A DNA stretch of 64,000 nt from positions 186,001 through 250,000 of the forward strand of contig CAWUHX010000358.1 in NCBI GenBank assembly GCA_963922205.1. The letters run 5' to 3'. The notes under the pieces were generated by a model. It saw nothing but the letters and a program-made list of their open reading frames with translations, ran no database searches and was not told where the DNA came from. Positions 36,241-48,289 of the stretch are shown one piece after another (position 1 is the first letter of the stretch; the number at the start of each line of letters is the position of its first letter). Position numbers and translations under genes: made by a program. The stretch comes from Romanomermis culicivorax. Taxonomy: Eukaryota > Nematoda > Enoplea > Mermithida > Mermithidae.

Positions 36241-36766
36241 ATGTTTTCAGACAATAGCATGGTTGGATGCCCATCTTTCTACCAGCTGTCTGAAACATCT
36301 AAACATCATAGAATGAGTTCAAAGTCGTCTTTTGTTATTTATTCACTTTCTAGTATGGGTTCATCAGACAAGGAGAGTAAAAATCGTGATGATCAGTTGG
36401 AGGATAAAGCAATTTTAGAAGGCAATGTAAAAGTGTATTTTATAAGTTACAATTAAGTTATCAGTTTAACACAAAGATATTTTTAGGCAACTTCTGATCC
36501 TGTAAAAAAAAGCAACAGGAAATGTGATACTAAATGGAAAAAGGCAGACAGAGCAAGTTGGAAGTAAAATGTCAGAAAAGACAAACTGAGGAAAGGCTTG
36601 GATCATGTCAATTGCAATAACAAACAAATTGCCGAAAAGAAACCCATTGGTAGATGCAGCAACTGCAAGTTCAATAGTTCAAAAATTTCTGATGCTGATC
36701 AAAACAATCTTATTTTGGGCTCTTGGTGATTATAAAGGGCAGTGAGATTTTATAGTTCACCATACC
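36241..36766 (+). pseudogene. Decayed fragment of a repeated animal gene family (basic N-term, FWALGDY motif)
   Basis: After a Ser/Asp-rich frame (36241-36456), the segment 36505-36766 reads, across frame changes and stops, a Lys-rich run (NRKCDTKWKK, VRKDKLRKG), then GRCSNCKFN and FWALGDYKGQ-stop-DFI. This order of a basic block, paired cysteines and FW-LG-Y-RQ-FI resembles an uncharacterised, often transposon-associated protein family seen in many invertebrate genomes (from memory of the pattern, not a search). It is inactivated by stops and frameshifts and is cut off on the right by the LTR of the old retrotransposon at 36767. Confidence 0.4.
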
Positions 36767-37286
36767 TGTTGTATTTGTGAATTATGTCGGGGCATAGTTA
36801 ATGATGGGAGGCAGGAGTTGTCCAGAGATTAACCTTAATGCATGTGTTTCCAACACCCATGCTTACCTCAGAAACTAAACTCTTAAAGTACTGAAACCCC
36901 ACAGTAAAATAATCCAAATTAGAAAACCTTCAGTTTCCTAATTTTAATTCCCAATGCTTAGACCAAGAGAGAAGTTTATCCTATAAATTTTACCTGATGA
37001 AAAACAACTTACATAACCAATATAAAATATTGCATAGTGGGCGGAGTTAAAACAAGATATGTCCTGTGTGCTGAAAGACAGCAAAAAGGTACGGGAATGC
37101 TGACTAATAGAAAAATATATAATGAAAATAATAATAAGTGCTCAACTGCATGCATACCAAATCTGGGCTACAGTAAGATGCTCCAAATCAGTCTGATTCC
37201 CCTGATCCAATTGGTACATGTGCCTGTCTTAACAAAATCGACAAACTATTACAAAAATCATAAAATCAGCAGAAACACACTAAACA
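36767..37286 (-). repeat. 3' LTR of the old element
   Basis: It begins TGTTGTATTTGTGAATTATG on the + strand, matching the LTR copy that starts at 63780 (TATTGTATTTGTAAATTATG), and shares the block TTAATGCATGTGTTTCCAAC with it. It ends at CACACTAAACA. It is homologous (inverted) to the young element's LTR. The two old LTRs differ visibly, in keeping with an old insertion. Confidence 0.85.
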
Positions 37287-37299
37287 CCCCTCCCCCTTG
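37287..37299 (-). other. Polypurine tract of the old element
   Basis: On the minus strand this reads AAGGGGGAGGGG directly before the 3' LTR, the second-strand priming site. It is nearly the same as the young copy's tract at 60448-60460. Confidence 0.8.
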
Positions 37300-37399
37300 C
37301 AGTAGATCACCCTAGGCAATCATCACATCGACAAAAAAAAACTGGCAAGGGGAGGGACTCTGCTCTAACAGGTGGTCACCAGGGAGGCTGAAGGTATCC

Positions 37400-37660
37400 T
37401 TCTGCCATGTGCAGTGGGGCTGACAGAGTCATTGTAGTGTTTTGGGCTGATTTGGTGATGTGTAGGGTAAGATCTTCCAAACTTGTCGGCAATTAGCCAG
37501 GCTGAAATACATAGGCAACACCGCAGTTCGAATCCTCACTCTGTCTCCACCAATATACTGGAGCGCACCAGCATACAGTCCAAGCAAATGGAAGGGTGAG
37601 GCCCGCCATTACCTTCGGGTGAAATCCCGGGGAAACAAAGAACAACAAATGGTGGCACTT
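37400..37660 (+). repeat. Possible tRNA-derived SINE inside the old element
   Basis: TAGCCAGGCTG (about 37494) fits an RNA polymerase III A box and GTTCGAATCC (about 37531) is a perfect B box, at tRNA-like spacing. The corresponding stretch of the young retrotransposon (about 60150-60250) does not align here, suggesting an insertion. No flanking duplication or A-tail was confirmed. Confidence 0.35.
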
Positions 37661-37802
37661 CAGCTGAGGGAAAGGACAATCTTATGGCTGGGGGGGGCAG
37701 TTTGTGGTAGAGAATTTCAAAGTGTCAGTACTGTAGCGGACAGGTAACAGCTTCACAGTGGGGAGGTAAATTAGTAAAAACAGTAAAGCACAAAAAATGA
37801 GA

Positions 37803-39460
37803 TTAGAATAAAAACAACCAGGTGAGAAAAATGACATGAATAACAGAAGGAAAACAAAAACAAGTTACTCTACAAAATGGCATTTGATCAATGGCGGCAG
37901 TTTTTGCATTTGTCCCATGAGGCAGAGTGCGGATGATTGCAGTAATTGTCGCAATCATCATAGCAGTCATAGCAGCAATGAGAATGATCTCAATGGTGGG
38001 AATCATAGTGATCATAGTAGCAGTCAGTTTGAGAGTGGTAGTGAGGGCAGCTGTAGCAGTCGGCCTCGGCCCTGCGACATGAGGATGACATATAAGTGAG
38101 GGTGGGTAGCAGCGAAAGCATGTTGGTTCTGGGATATGAGATTGGCTGCAGAATGAGCGTTGGTCTGTCTGATGGTAAACCTGTGGGTGGCAAAAGTTGC
38201 AGCCGTAACAAATTCCAGCATGCTGAAAGATCATGGCGATGCAACATCAGAACCGGGTGATTTGTTTGGCTATGGTATTGAACGAAGATATGGCAGGCAT
38301 CAGTGGTATCAGATGGCAGTGGGAATGGTGTATATTGCTGGTAAGCCATCCATGAATTGATAAGGCTGATGGGGATATTGTAGGCTTGAACCAATTAATG
38401 TGGATTGCGGGCTGCATACAAGAAGAAAGTGAAATGAGTGGTTTGAACAGTGTCGACACATCCTAATTCTTTGGCCCATATTCTGCTGATCCATCACAAG
38501 ATGAGAGTAGCAACATCGGGGGAGACAGGCAGATTTGGTTTTCGATAGCTGGGGTGGTAGTGTTCGCGAAAATATTGATAAAGCACCATAGAGGCAATTA
38601 TAGCATGAACATGAAAGGCGATGGTGACGCCTATACCCAATCAACTGAGGAAATTGATCAACACCATTTCTTGCATGGTGCGTAAGAAGAAAAATACAAC
38701 ATTCTGGTCGATATCCAGTGGGAAACGTGGAGTGGCTAGCATGATGGTGTGCAGTTGATCTGGGCAATTGCAGCATGCTGGGGATTACTGTACTGGCCAG
38801 GGGAGTGGCACCAAGTACAGGGGCAGTGGCTATGACCAATGTGGCTGCAAACCTGAGGTGCTCATGGTTGTTGAGACTGTGGAAATTGTGGCTCATGTGG
38901 AAGTAATGGTGGTCGAAGGCAGCAGCGCTGAGGCTGTGGTTGGCAATGACGCCATCATTATTTTTGCCATTTTAGATTTCATAGTGGTTGGTTGTTCAAC
39001 ATCCATAGGTGGAGCTAGAGGCAATGGGGCTTTAAATTCTGGTTGAGGTGGTGGATTTTTTAGCACTTCTAGCCGGCATTGAACTTAGGCATCGCAGTGT
39101 AGTGGCCCAATGAATTCAGTCAAATTAGGTGGTGAGCGACCAAAAGTGCAGCAGTGCTCACTTTTTTAGAAACCTGTAGAGTGAACTTGGCATGTTTGTT
39201 CACTCTGTATCCAATAATGAGAGGCGGTGCCAGGGCAATCATGGTCCCGACTATCACGGGTGTCACCATCTCGGCGACAAGATTGGTCTCTTCCACCATG
39301 GTGATGGTCATCACCTTGGTAGGAATTGTGTCAAGATTGGTAAGAATTGGAACGTCAGGCTAGTGGGGCTTGTGGCAGCAGTATCAAAGTTTGGTCAGTT
39401 TTTGTATGAGCGGTCGATTTCGGGGGGCAGCTATTTTGTTGAAGAGACTTTTGGCCGTGA
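37803..39460 (-). pseudogene. Old copy of the last ORF (ORF C)
   Basis: Read in pieces on the minus strand, it aligns to the young ORF at 58421-60046: PLHCDA and LKNPPPQPEFKAPLPL (about 39090-39000), SLINSWMAYQQYTPFPLP and [18 protein letters not shown] (about 38370-38150). It is broken by several stops and frameshifts. Its value is in showing that this unrecognised protein belongs to the element family. Confidence 0.7.
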
Positions 39461-40760
39461 CGTCACACCAGTAGATGAGCTGGCATGACTGGCCATTTTA
39501 CATTCTTTGGATTTGGCACTTTGCTTGGCCCTTTGCTCACAGCATTTCATTGTCCTTTCATGGGGCGTTTTGCTGCAATCCGTACAAGATGCACTGGGTG
39601 AGGGCATACACTTTGCTCGAGGTTCATCCATCTAGCGGGCTTTATGGGCTTTTCAGTACTTGACCTCTTCTTGTTGTTGCGTTTTTCATTTTATAGAATG
39701 CTAGTAACAAATGGGCTTTTTGATTAGCTGGCCATGTCTATCCAGTTGAGTGGTAGACGTACTTGGCTGTTGTGGTTGAACATCCATCACTATGGTCAGT
39801 GGCTGTTGGGTGTTAATAGGCTGAGGCGCGGATTGTGCAACAACCAGAGCAGTTTGAACTGCTGGCGTTTGTTGTGGTGCCGCGATTGTTGTAACTGGAG
39901 CTAGCATCAATATATTGGTGATTTGATCATGTAAGGCCGGTGGATAATCTCACCAATGATTTTCGGGGAACAACATGTGGGGCAGTGGAGCTGGGAAGCC
40001 ATAGGCTCTAAGAGCTGCAGCCAAGGCAGTGGATTGGGAATCTGAAATATACTGGTGAGAAATATGAACAGGTGGAATATACCTGGCAGTGGCAACAGTA
40101 GCAGTCATAGGCAGACTGGGTAGTGCAGGGGGTGTGGCCAAATAAATGGAAGGGTCAACTGCCTGTGGGACAACATCATTCAAAGTTTGGGCATCAGCAG
40201 AGGTTTGTTCAGGTATATTGGTCAAAGTTTTATCAGATGTGTTCATCGCCTCTTCCTTGGTTTCTGTTTCAGGTTGATGGACCGGAGTTGTCATTTCGAC
40301 GGAAACAGGTGCAATAGGCTATATATCATCAAGCGTCAGCTACAAAATTCATTGGTGGATGTTGCCAAAACCATGAGGTCTGCCCCAGCTGGGGGACTGG
40401 TCGGTGATGATGCGATGACTTCGGGTGGTAGTTTTGCAATATTACAACTGAAGATGCGCAATTCGAGCAACTCATCATCTGATGGTTCATGAGATGAAGC
40501 CAAAATCGGTCTATCGGGCAATTCTTGAGTTGTCAATGCTTGTGCTGAAGCCATAGTTGGCAACCGATAAGCATAGATGGGCACAAGAAACGAGAATTTG
40601 TTATGGAAATCGATGCTACCAAGCAGACGCATATATAGGTGAAACACACTATGCCGATTGGATATGTAATCAGTTTCATCAATATCGATTTATTCGATGT
40701 TAACTTGCATGCATAGGTCTTAGTGGAAAATAATTGGGTGCAGCATGAAACGATTGCAAA
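39461..40760 (-). pseudogene. Old copy of the proline-rich tail (ORF B)
   Basis: Minus-strand pieces match young 57295-58587: IYICNRF, YAYRLPTMASAQALTTQELP (about 40570), DPSIYLATPPALPSLP (about 40140), and the Gln/Pro/Thr-rich part ending LDRHGQLIKKP (about 39720). It is decayed by stops and frameshifts. It follows the exonuclease in the same order as in the young copy. Confidence 0.7.
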
Positions 40761-43008
40761 TATATATGCTGGGGTTGCGATCGAAAGCCGGTTCCCACTC
40801 CGGGATGTGATTCATTCAATCAGTCAGACCCGCCCTTGGGTTACCATCAGTGCAGAACCACATGCATTTGTACAGCGCAGTGTGTGAAATGTCATCTAGT
40901 GTTTGAGTGTATTGGGCTAATAAGTCATTGACATCGAAGAATTTGGTGGCGGAACAGGGTGAGGCTGTGGCTGTAGTGAGCAGCATGGTAATCATCAACC
41001 TGTCGAGTCAGCTATTTTTGACCTGAAAAATACTAAGCAAGGTGTTAGGGAAATAATGATAATGAGTACCATGGTAGGTTCGATTTCAGAGCAGTTTGTC
41101 CGGCACCATGTGCTCTATCTAAACATCATCAATGTCGATGGGGAGTGTCATTTTTGATGTCTAAGCCAGTGCACCCTTCTGATTTGTATATCGGCGACAT
41201 GGGGAAACTGAGCCGTGCTATCAAACCACTTTTCATGGCCGAGGCAATGGCTTTCTTGAAAGTGTTTGGGATCATTGTAAACTTTCTTGGGCAAGAGCAA
41301 GAGATCTTCATTGTCTAAAACATCAGGTGATCAGTTCCATTTGTCACATTGCTTCTTTTTCTTCTTTTTAGGCATTTTAAGTATGGTCATAAACTTTGGG
41401 TGGGTCATGGGGGTCAACATTTTGATATCGCGGACACCGTTAGGTTGCTTGCCTAAACAGAAAGACTATCCATGGTCGGATGATGTGCAATCATACATAA
41501 AGAAATAATAGGCTGATAGAACTTCATCTCGCATATTTGCCGGTAAGGCAATTTGCGAGAGTGTGGAACAGATGACAGCATTCCAATCGGTGGGGACTAT
41601 GTTGGTTAACGGAACATTGTAGAAAGTGGTGATTATCGTTTTGTCAGCTGGTCGGTTTGGGAGGGATCCAACAAATGGTGCAGATAGAGAGATGCTGCAT
41701 TGTAAATTTCCCGGATAAAGCTGTTTCGGCCAAAAGCAAGGATCAGCAATATCCGATAAAAAGCATTGAGCACTGCATAGGCGAGGATATCGTGTTGTAA
41801 ATATGAATTCTTAGAATCTTTGAAAACCTGGGATGCATCGGGAAATTTGAGTGTGAGATGAGAAACATTAAGCACGCACATGGCAGAAATGGTGGCTTTC
41901 AGCATGCATTTTTCCGGCATAAATCTGATGCTCTGAGCCAGCTTGTAGAGGGGCGGAGAGATGGCCATATTGCGGTTGACTCCATAGGGGTGAAAGTTGA
42001 TGGTCTTTACTATGGCGTCTTTATTTTCCTTTTGGCAGTCAGTGCAGAATCGTGTTGGAAGGAGGGCATAAATTCCGCCCCAATTGTCCCCTCAATCGAA
42101 AGAGATCATGATGGTGTGTTTGCCATCAATAAGGGCAAAAAGGGTGTTCCAATCTTTGGGTGTCACTATGAAGGTTTTGAAAACAAACATGGTTCCTTTG
42201 GGGAGCCCAAGTTGAACATATCGAGGATAGCTGAAAGCATTTGAATCAGATGGCCTCAGGACTGCAAATTTGAAATTTTTCATAAAGCCAGTGAGAACGG
42301 ATTCCATATCGAAACAGAACAAGGTATATCCCAGGACATTTGGCATGGTCTGGGTGGTGAGCGCCACCATCAAACAACCAGGTGATAGGAAAATAGGGGG
42401 CCACAGTACATTGGGTGGCCACACAAACAGCAATATGAACCAGGGCTCTAGGCCCGCAATGGGGACCAATCTTTTTATGTTGTGTTATAAACAAAGAGCC
42501 AGTGCATTAAGGTACATAGGACAAAAGGGTTATGGGTGGTGGCAACAGTTGTGCCAGTCTGAAGGTTGACTTTTAATTTTACACCAAGAGAGAAGTTGGT
42601 TTTGCACCAAAATATTGAATGAGACGGTCCCCAGGATGGCTGCAACTTGGGTGGCGATGTCACTCAGATGGGCAGGTTTTGACAATTTTGATCGAATCAC
42701 TTGGGGGAGGCAACAAAAATTGTGGTACCATCCAGTCAAAGCAGCAGTCAACTATGGAGACCAGTTGGGCCATAGCTTGACGATTGAAAAATTGTGGCAG
42801 CTAACCATGGGTGTTTGGTGATGAGGGGGAGGTGAAGATATCCCATGGGGTCCCAAGTACAGGTCAGAGGGCACACACAGAGGAAGAAAAGCTGAAAAAA
42901 GTGCATGCAAAGAATAGAAATACCATTCACAACAAAAGCTAAGATCCTTTTGATGTGGCTGTTGTTCTCTCCAATGAACATAGCATTCACTGACATTGAA
43001 TGACTCAC
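40761..43008 (-). pseudogene. Old copy of the DEDDy exonuclease ORF
   Basis: Minus-strand pieces align to the young exonuclease region. A hydrophobic leader segment with WDPMG (about 43000-42850) comes first. Then come FDMES (motif I D-x-E kept, about 42310), YVQLGLPKGTMFVF, an SFD segment at motif II, ILAYAVLNAFYRILLILAFG (motif III, where the catalytic Asp has become Asn, about 41780), and ASPCSATKFFDVNDLL near the C-terminus. Stops separate the pieces. Loss of the motif III acid makes it inactive in any case. Confidence 0.75.
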
Positions 43009-43324
43009 CTTATGGCGGAGCTTGGTCTGTGGAGGACGATGTAGATGGAGTCATCATAGTTTCGAAAAAAATTTACAGAGTGGCTGCAAGATTCCACTGA
43101 TCAAGGGGAAAGCGAGAATAAAAATGAATAAAATAAAAGAAAGCTGCTGAAAGGTAAAAAGAATGTAAAGTGAGAAACGTGCAAAACTAACATTAATCAC
43201 AATGCACTAAAAACAACACTAAGTTCGGGGAAACTAAGGTCAATCTTTCTCAATTAGTCTTATGAGAGTGAAAATGGCCAGGTTTGGGTGGAAACAAGCC
43301 AAATGATGATGACCACATCAGAAC

Positions 43325-46300
43325 CTATTGTGGCCGCCTCCTATGTAGGATATTGTATGGGAAGGAAAAAGTGTAGCGGTTGATGTTGTAACATAAATGC
43401 AATTGGATGGGTAGAGTAACCAGGGAACAATATAATTGTAATTGGTTGCGGTTTACACTCAGGCAATATGTCAATCTACCACTCACCTCATCAGGTCGCC
43501 ATGATCTAGAGTAGAGAAGAAACAAAGAATATGTACAAACTGGGCATGATGAGCACCCATCACAAAAATATTTTTGAATCAAACTTATTGGGATGGTGAA
43601 GTGTGGATCAGCTGATGGGGTCCACCAGCTCCAGCAACAAAAGCGTCTTTGGCGGGACGAGGAATAGAGGGTTTCAAATGCAATGTCGAGATGGTTTCCG
43701 GGTGTGTCAAGGGCATTGATGGTGATAACATTGTCATCAAGATGAGCGATGTCAGTGAGGATGAAGGGACTAATGAAGTTGGGTTGGATTTTGTTGGCTT
43801 TTCCTGTGGTGGTCAAAAGAACAAGGTTCTTTATGTCGATTTTGCATTTGTGGGCTTTTTGATCATAATGCTTTTTGCTAACATCTGTCACTTTATCGAG
43901 GTTAGTCTTTATTGCTTCACACATCCTTAGTTGTGCTTGAGTTAGTATCTGTTGGTAGGCGTTGTAGTTGAGCGGTAAGGTGAGACGGCATGTGCAATTG
44001 TAGTCAAAAGTGATGCAGGGTTTGTGTCCACGTAGCGGGCTAAAGGGCAAGTGTCACATTGTGATATGGGGTTCACACTGTAAGTGAAAATGGCATAGGG
44101 CAAATATCACTCCCAATTGTCTGAATTGTCGACAAGATACATTTTCAACTAAGCAATTAATGTCTGATTGAAATGACCATGCTGTTGCATTGAGTGATGG
44201 TAGGCGCTCGTCTTTACTCTGCCGATTTTGAGCAGCTCACAGATTTCTTGCATCAATTTCAACATAAAACATCCACCCTGGTCGAACAGGAGGACAAGCA
44301 GACTGCCATTGGCGAGTATGACGTTATTGACAATGCATTCCACTATTGTTAGTGCCTTTTGATCCATGATTAAATGCATGTAGACTCATCTGGTGAAATA
44401 ATCCTGAAAAACAATAACATAGGGTCTCTTTTCACCTAAGAGATATTGATGATATTGATGGCAATAATTTTGAGGGGATGGGTGTGTTGTATCAGCAAAA
44501 AAGCAGCAGGAAGGTGCGTGGTGATGTTAATTGACAAATTTTGCATGGTTTAATCCAGTAGCGAATGGCTTCTTCCATACAGGGCCACAAAAAATGATTT
44601 TTGATGGCTGCCAGAATGGGGTTGGATCCTTGGTGGTTCAATATCTTTGCATCGTGGCATTGGTGAAGCATTTGGTCTACAAGCGAAGTGGGCAAAACAA
44701 GTTGTCATTGATCTTTGGCTTGGGGGTACAAGATGCCATCTTCAGTGAAGAAAACAGACCATTATCTTGTAGCATTAGGGGTTTGGAGAGCTTTGATGAT
44801 TTTAGTAATGGTGGGGTCAGCGGCTTGCGCAGTCTGAATCTGGGCCTGTGTGGCCATTGGGATAGCTTTGACTGGGGGCGGCTCAAATGTGGCTGCTGGC
44901 AACATGGGTCTAGAGAGTGTGGTTGATCAATGGGTTGTTTTGACAAAGCATGGGTGAGGGCATTGACCTCCGCACCAAATAGAGCTGGCAGCAATATCCT
45001 AACCGATGAAATATTCGTTACCATGGGATCATCATCCAATATCCCACGGGTGGAGCCAAATTATGGGGGAAAATTTTATTGGCCAATTCTTTGGTGCTTG
45101 AGACCAGCAGCTTTCCCTTTTCATCTTTTCTGGATAGGAAATTGGCACAAGCTTTATGTTTACCTATGACGTATTCAACTTTATAATTATGTTCTTGAAG
45201 ATTGATGGCAAATCTTTGGAGACGAGAATTTGGGTGTTTTCATCTTTGAGCCATTCGAAGGGCATATGATCAGTACCTTTTGGCCATAAACATAGTGGCA
45301 ATACATTCAGAATCCATAGACAATAGTGAGGCACTCAGGCTCTGTTGTACTAATATTGGGTTTCAGTGTCCATAAGTACTGGCTATTGCACATGATCAAC
45401 CCATTTGTCATCTCTGCTTTCTTGGTACAATGTTGCACCACTGGCAGTTGTACTTGTGTTGGTTTGGATTAGGAATTGAGCTTTGCCATCATACACAGGG
45501 TAGCAGAGGAAAGGTGATAACCTGAGGGCCTTTTTGATGCCGTGAAATGCTTTTTTCTGATCTTCGGTGACAAGGTAGTTGGAATCATGGTGGAGTAACA
45601 AGTAAAGTTGGCTGGATAGCATGGCCAATTGTGAAATAAGGCAGTTGCACCATTGTAGAAGACCTAAAAAACTCTGCATACCTTTCTTTGTTTGGGTGAA
45701 CTCATAGTTGGCAATGGCTTTGACTTTTTCGGGATCGGCGGCCATACCTTTGGCATTGAGAGGATGTCTCAAAAATTTGACCTGCAGCAGCAGGAATTCG
45801 CACCTGTTGGGCCTAAGCATAAGGTTGGCAGCACCTAAGGTGTTGAAAATTATTTGCAAATGCTACAAGTGTTCTTCAAACAAAACCAAGAAAACAATAA
45901 TATTGTTGATGTAGAGGAGGCAAATTTTCCAAATGTAGAGGCACAATATTTGTTCCATTAACCATTGGAATTTGGCAGGTGCATTCTTCAAGCCAAATGG
46001 GAGAACTTTGTAATGGAACAAACCTTCTTGGCAGATGAAGGTTGTTTTGTTGCGGGAGTCATTTTTGAGGGGTACCTGCCAACACCCAGCTTTTAAATCG
46101 AGTGGTATGAAAAATTTGGCTTGTCCCATGATGTCCAAGTAGTTGTCGATCCAGGGAATCAGAAAGTGATTGCTGGGCATTAATTCATTTATTCCATGAT
46201 AGTCTAGGATGGGGTGCCATGAACCATCTTTTTTCTTTACAAAGAATAGTGGGCAGCCCGGGGTGAGTGGGATGCTTCCATAAAATCCTTGTCGAGCATT

Positions 46301-47569
46301 TCTTGGATATGGCAGCAAATAATCAGTCTTTGCTCCATCCTGGTGTGATAGTAATGATGGGATACCGGCTTTGCTGTGCCAGTGTTGATGCTGACAGTTA
46401 GTTCATTTGTGAAAGTAGGTTTGTGGCTGGGAAGACTGAAGACGTTTTGGTTTTGTCAAAGCATACCAAGGGCTTTTGATTTTTGAGAGACAGGGATGCA
46501 CGTTTTTTCAGTCATTTTGTTCTAGGTGAAGTCACTTGTCCGTGTGGTGCAGCATGGATTTGTCTGGAGTGAGGGGCTCATGGTCGGTCAAGTTGCAGTC
46601 TGAGGTTGCACTGATATTATTGCTTGAGGTTGATACGGCCACAGATTCGAGTATGTGTTTGGCAACAGCAACCAATTGGTTTGGTCAAAGTTTGGTGCTA
46701 TTTGGCATATTGTTAACAAACAATAGAGGACACATGTCATTGGTGATGTTGACAATGGCAGTTCCAACTGGTAATTCCATAGCTACTTGATTATTGGTCA
46801 AAGGTTGAAATATCAAATCAGGAATCTAAGGGGAAGTTGAGGGGAAAATCGTTCCTGTGACCCATTGTTGGCAGTTCAGTGAAATAGTAATGGAGGCTTG
46901 AGCAATGAGGAAAATTGGTTCGGCCAGCTCTGTGACCTCCATCCGCCATGGAGGCGGTTGGTGTAAGCTAGGTGGTGGGTGCTCAAAAAATTGTTCAGCT
47001 TCAATTTCTTCAACTTGGCTGAAAGTATCGGATTTATCATCAAAAAAACTCACTCTTTCTTCTTCCGCGATTTCTTCTAAAACCTTGTCACAGGTGGTGC
47101 TAAGAAATTATTTTGTCAATGGTCTGATCGCAGCAATGACTTTGAGTTGCAATTTGACATCTTGAATCTCGATATATTTGTCTTTGAAATTGAGAATGGC
47201 ATGGATATCAGGATGCCCCAAGAAATCGGTTCCAGTAAAACATTGATCATTGTTATCATTGTCAACGATTACACATTTGATCATATGTTCTCCAAAGGCA
47301 GATTCCATAGTAATAACAATGAGACTGTGGGTGGTGATGATGGCTCTATTGGCCATTTTGATTTTTTCACAGATGGGGAGAGAAAGCAATTGTTTGTCAA
47401 AAGCTTGTTCAACCAGGCTGGACAACAAGACTGAACATTGGGTGCCAGTGTCAATAAGGGCATAAGCATTGACACTACCAATTTCGACTAGGATTTGGAA
47501 AGTGCAGGTGGAGGCCTATTTCTTGACAAACATTTTCGTGGAGGGCATAAGATTGTTGATTTCGCAAAT
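43325..47569 (-). pseudogene. Old copy of protease, RT, RNase H and integrase
   Basis: Protease remnant at 47480-47108 (LIDTGTQCS-like then [10 protein letters not shown]). RT at about 46318-45860 ([48 protein letters not shown] instead of YIDD). Thumb and RNase H at 45859-45383 (FLGLLQWCN, QFLIQTNTS). Integrase zinc-binding part at 44695-44492 (ILNHQG...CKICQL) and core at 44379-44149 ([15 protein letters not shown]). Frameshifts and stops throughout. Its upstream part was separated from gag by the young insertion. Confidence 0.85.
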
Positions 47570-47573
47570 GGAG
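47570..47573. other. 4-bp target duplication (left), GGAG
   Basis: GGAG immediately precedes the young 5' LTR; the same GGAG follows its 3' LTR at 61040-61043. Duplications of 4-6 bp are typical of LTR retrotransposon integration. It shows that the young element inserted as a unit into the old one. Confidence 0.8.
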
Positions 47574-48152
47574 TGTTGTAGTGTGTTTTCCGCCGATTTT
47601 TTATCGTTTTGTCAAAGCGCGTTAGAGGCCCTCAGGTGGCAAGTGGAGAGAGCAACGCGGACCACCAGTAGCCGTCTTACTGTAGCGCACGTCGGTACGC
47701 ATGCGCTGGTCTCTCTCAGTTACTATTATTAGTGTTATAATTTTTATGTTTTCTTACTAGTTGTGTGCCCCGTTGGCCACCGCTAGTACATACTCGCCGC
47801 CACCCACCACGCCTTTTTTGTCTCTCTCTTTCTCGCCCGTGCATGGGAGTTGATTTAGTGTTTTTATTTTTCGTCTCGCCTGTCTCCGTTTTGTTCACGT
47901 AAGTTTTGTACATTATTGCACAACATTAAAAGGTAGAAAATCCATCGCCTTTCAATCTTGCGCAACCAGGGAGACAATTAAAGAAAGTAGACCTTTCTTT
48001 AATTGTTGGGATAATTAGTGTTGGGGTTTAAGTACTAGTAATTAACTTATCGGGTAAACGTGGGCGTGGGAAGCACGTACATTAAGGACGCAACCTCGGA
48101 ATCCCAATCCTGCCCACGGTTCATCGCCCAGACCAGACAAACGAATACAACA
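47574..48152 (+). repeat. 5' LTR of the young element
   Basis: 579 bp, from TGTTGTAGTGTG to CGAATACAACA, so the ends form the inverted hexamer TGTTGT/ACAACA. It contains an AT-rich TTATAATTTTTATG block near the middle that could serve as the core promoter and a CATTAAAAGG block before a short hairpin (AAAGAAAGTAGACCTTTCTTT). Confidence 0.92.
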
Positions 48153-48153
48153 C

Positions 48154-48170
48154 TGGTGACCGCTTGGATT
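48154..48170 (+). other. Primer-binding site
   Basis: TGGTGACCGCTTGG begins one base after the LTR; TGG matches the CCA end of a tRNA. The old copy has nearly the same site next to its 5' LTR (63764-63778, inverted). I could not assign the tRNA. Confidence 0.75.
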
Positions 48171-48289
48171 GTACGTTGCCGCTCCCCGCCATTGCGTTGC
48201 ATCCGAAAAAACCCAAAGAGTCCAAAATTCGACCCCACGGTAGCTGCGCCAAAGGGTACAAAAGAGGTTATTATACCCTGCGAAAAAAG

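Noticed and set aside
37836-38360. Plus-strand Ser/His/Asn-rich ORFs
   Set aside because: They are shadows of the minus-strand ORF C remnant, which aligns with the young element.
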